A DNA stretch of 64,000 nucleotides, taken from Sphingomonadales bacterium 12-68-11 (GTDB lineage: Bacteria > Pseudomonadota > Alphaproteobacteria > Sphingomonadales > Sphingomonadaceae). The notes beneath the pieces are model-generated. The model had not been told where the DNA came from and did no database searches. It saw only the letters and a program-made list of their open reading frames with translations. Positions 62,308-64,000 of the stretch are shown one piece after another (within the stretch, counting starts at the first letter, position 1; each line of letters starts with the position of its first letter). Where the stretch lies: the NCBI GenBank assembly GCA_002279825.1, contig NCCV01000008.1, positions 1-64,000 of the forward strand. The letters run 5' to 3'. Both the position numbers and the translations under genes were made by a program.

Positions 62308-63780
62308 CTAAGTGCCCATCCAGGCTTGCACCGCCGCCCGCTCGCTCGCGCTCATGTGCAGGCCGAGCTTGCTGCGGCGCCAGAGCACGTCCTCGGCGGT
62401 GCGGGCCCATTCCTCGCCGCGCAGGTAGGCGATTTCGGCCTCGCTGAGCCCCGCGCCGAAGCCGCGGCCGAGTTCGCTCCAGCTCGCCGCGTCACCCAGC
62501 CAGCGGCTCGCGCGGGTGCCGTAAGCGCGGGCGATGCGCGTCGCCTGGGCGGCGCCGAGGAACGGATAGCTGCGCGCGACCGCGGCGATCAGGTCGCCCT
62601 GGCTGTCCTTGGGGAAGTCGCCGCCGGGGAGGGGGGCGTCGGCGGTCCAGGCGGGGCCGGACAACGCCGGCAGCCGCTCGGCCAGCGCATCGACCGCCTC
62701 CTCGGCCAGTGCGCGGTAGCTGGTGATCTTGCCGCCGTAGATGCCGAGCAGCGGCGCGCCGTCTTCGGGCGGGCTCAGCGGCAGGTGGTAGCCGCGGCTT
62801 GCCGCCTCGGGCTTGCCGCTGCCGTCGTCGATCAGCGCGCGCACGCCCGCGAAGCTGTGGACCACGTCGGCGGGGGTCAACGCGCGGGTGAAGTAACGGT
62901 TCGCCGCCTCGCACAAATAGGCGATCTCGTCCTCCGCCGCGCTCGCTTCGAACGGCGAGCCCGCGTGGTCGCGGTCGGTCGTGCCGATCAGCGTGAACGC
63001 ATCCTCGTAAGGGATCGCGAACACGATCCGCCCGTCGGGCAACTGAAAGATGTAGGCGCAGGGGTGGTCGAACAGCTTGGGCACGACGATGTGCGAGCCG
63101 CGCACGCGGCGGACGCGGAACTCCGGCTGCACGCCCGCGAGCCGGGCGACTCCGTCGGCGCCCGGTCCGCCAGCGTTCACCAGCGCGCGGCCCGCGAAAA
63201 TGCCGGCCGGCGTCTCGACGCGCCACAGGTCGCCCTCGCGCCGTGCGGAGATTACCGGCGTCTGCGTACGGATCTCCGCGCCGCGCTCGCGTGCGTCCAT
63301 CGCGTTCAGCACCACCAGCCGCGCGTCGTCGACCCAGCCGTCCGAATACTCGAATCCGCGCGTCAGGTCGGGCTTGAGCGGCGCGCCCGCTTCATGCGTG
63401 CGCAAGTCGATCGTCTCGGTGCCCGGCAGCGCGCCGGATCCGCCGATGTGGTCGTAGAGGAACAGGCCGGCGCGCAGCATCCAGGCGGGGCGCATCCCCT
63501 CACTGACCGGCAGCACGAAGCGTAGCGGGCGCACGATATGCGGAGCAATCCGCCACAGCGTCTCGCGCTCGCCCAGCGCCTCGCGCACCAGCCCGAACTC
63601 GTAGTGTTCGAGATAGCGCAGCCCGCCGTGGACCAGCTTGGTCGAGGCGCTCGAAGTGCCGCTCGCCAGATCGCGCGCCTCGAGCAGCAGCACCCTGGCG
63701 CCGCGCCCCGCGGCATCGCGCGCCACGCCCGCCCCGTTGACCCCGCCGCCGATCACGATGAGGTCGAACGGCGCGCTCAT
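62308..63780 (-). CDS. glpD: glycerol-3-phosphate dehydrogenase (FAD-dependent)
   Basis: 490 aa. It oxidises glycerol 3-phosphate to dihydroxyacetone phosphate at the inner membrane, passing electrons to quinone. Motifs are IVIGGGVNGAGVARDAAGRG, the following SSASTKLVHGGLRYLEHYEF and GGKITSYRALAEEA. The C-terminal domain (LRGEEWARTAEDVLWRRSKLG) is complete. Its stop abuts a family 1 repeat. A Bcr/CflA transporter gene ends 1 bp upstream of its ATG on the same strand. Confidence 0.95.
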   Translation of the reverse strand: MSAPFDLIVIGGGVNGAGVARDAAGRGARVLLLEARDLASGTSSASTKLVHGGLRYLEHYEFGLVREALGERETLWRIAPHIVRPLRFVLPVSEGMRPAWMLRAGLFLYDHIGGSGALPGTETIDLRTHEAGAPLKPDLTRGFEYSDGWVDDARLVVLNAMDARERGAEIRTQTPVISARREGDLWRVETPAGIFAGRALVNAGGPGADGVARLAGVQPEFRVRRVRGSHIVVPKLFDHPCAYIFQLPDGRIVFAIPYEDAFTLIGTTDRDHAGSPFEASAAEDEIAYLCEAANRYFTRALTPADVVHSFAGVRALIDDGSGKPEAASRGYHLPLSPPEDGAPLLGIYGGKITSYRALAEEAVDALAERLPALSGPAWTADAPLPGGDFPKDSQGDLIAAVARSYPFLGAAQATRIARAYGTRASRWLGDAASWSELGRGFGAGLSEAEIAYLRGEEWARTAEDVLWRRSKLGLHMSASERAAVQAWMGT

Positions 63781-63781
63781 G

Positions 63782-64000
63782 TCACGCGTTGGGACCAGAC
63801 GTGGAGCGGGTGTGGGGCCCGTTGAGCCGCCGGAACAGCCGGCCCCGCTCGCTGTAGCTGACCAGCAGCAGCGCGCTGACGCTGCAGATCAGCAGCGCGT
63901 GCGCGAGCGGCCGCGCGGTGCCGTCGTAAGCCTGGCCGATGATCAGCCCGACCACGGCGGCGCCGAACATGCGGAAGAAGGTCTGGATCGAGCTTGCCGC
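63782..64000 (-). CDS. Bcr/CflA family MFS drug transporter, C-terminal part (partial)
   Basis: The last 72 residues of a gene that begins beyond the window. The visible part reads ASSIQTFFRMFGAAVVGLIIG then QAYDGTARPLAHALLICSVSALLLVSY, SERGRLFRRL and a polar tail (shown in pieces). This is the typical end of Bcr/CflA 12-TM multidrug antiporters, which have the phrase GQAFDGT at this spot. The stop lies 1 bp before the glpD start codon, so the two genes may be cotranscribed. Confidence 0.8.
   Translation of the reverse strand, partial: AASSIQTFFRMFGAAVVGLIIGQAYDGTARPLAHALLICSVSALLLVSYSERGRLFRRLNGPHTRSTSGPNA

Overview
The window is high-GC DNA with dense, mostly ATGA/TGATG-coupled genes. It looks like a chromosome segment of an alphaproteobacterium of the order Sphingomonadales (Sphingomonas/Erythrobacter-like). 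Pointers are the 23S-5S-initiator-tRNA order, a C40-carotenoid cluster (crtY, crtI, crtB), several TonB-dependent receptors, a PEP-CTERM protein, a MipA/OmpV protein, adjacent Ku and LigD genes, and small proteins I recall only from sphingomonads. This placement is inference; no 16S gene is in view.

Layout. 1-781: end of an rRNA operon (23S 3' end, 5S, tRNA-fMet). 907-6707 (minus): three-gene RND efflux pump. 7079-8118: a small ORF and a flavodoxin-fold oxidoreductase. 8132-16794: a catabolic block with a TonB receptor, a PQQ/cytochrome c alcohol dehydrogenase, a duplicated DUF8021 protein, a divergent AraC regulator and a beta-propeller lipoprotein. 16929-20344: TonB receptor coupled to a beta-propeller phytase, meeting infA tail to tail. 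20671-23626: small genes, including a four-gene coupled operon with an orphan MbcA/ParS-like protein, cspA, and a PhnA-like protein that lacks its zinc cysteines. 23638-33177: signalling genes (two histidine kinases, one response regulator) around the NHEJ pair ku-ligD. 33270-36938: GH3 glycosidase and PhoX-like Tat protein. 36964-40586: sulfate activation (cysD, cysN/C fusion, cysQ), with a single-base frameshift in cysD. 40655-48060: acyl-CoA metabolism genes and small lipoproteins. 48149-51500: operon of class II aldolase, HAD phosphatase, DhaL and DhaK. 51672-53251: envelope proteins. 53406-58216: carotenoid genes interrupted by a repeat-bounded DUF559 nuclease gene and a LOG-family gene. 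58329-64000: a methylcrotonyl-CoA carboxylase-type biotin subunit, an MHS transporter, glpD and the end of a Bcr/CflA transporter.

The most unusual part is 56092-62307, which is rich in palindromic repeats of three families. One family forms a 51-bp inverted pair that exactly brackets the DUF559 gene. The two copies differ mainly by compensatory stem changes, and they supply Shine-Dalgarno sequences to the nuclease gene and to the next gene. A second family (four copies of about 87-92 bp) lies right at gene ends and supplies the apparent start codon of crtB. The DUF559 gene with its repeats is the best candidate for an undescribed mobile or domesticated element. The cysD frameshift and the orphan MbcA-like operon are the next most useful items to check.
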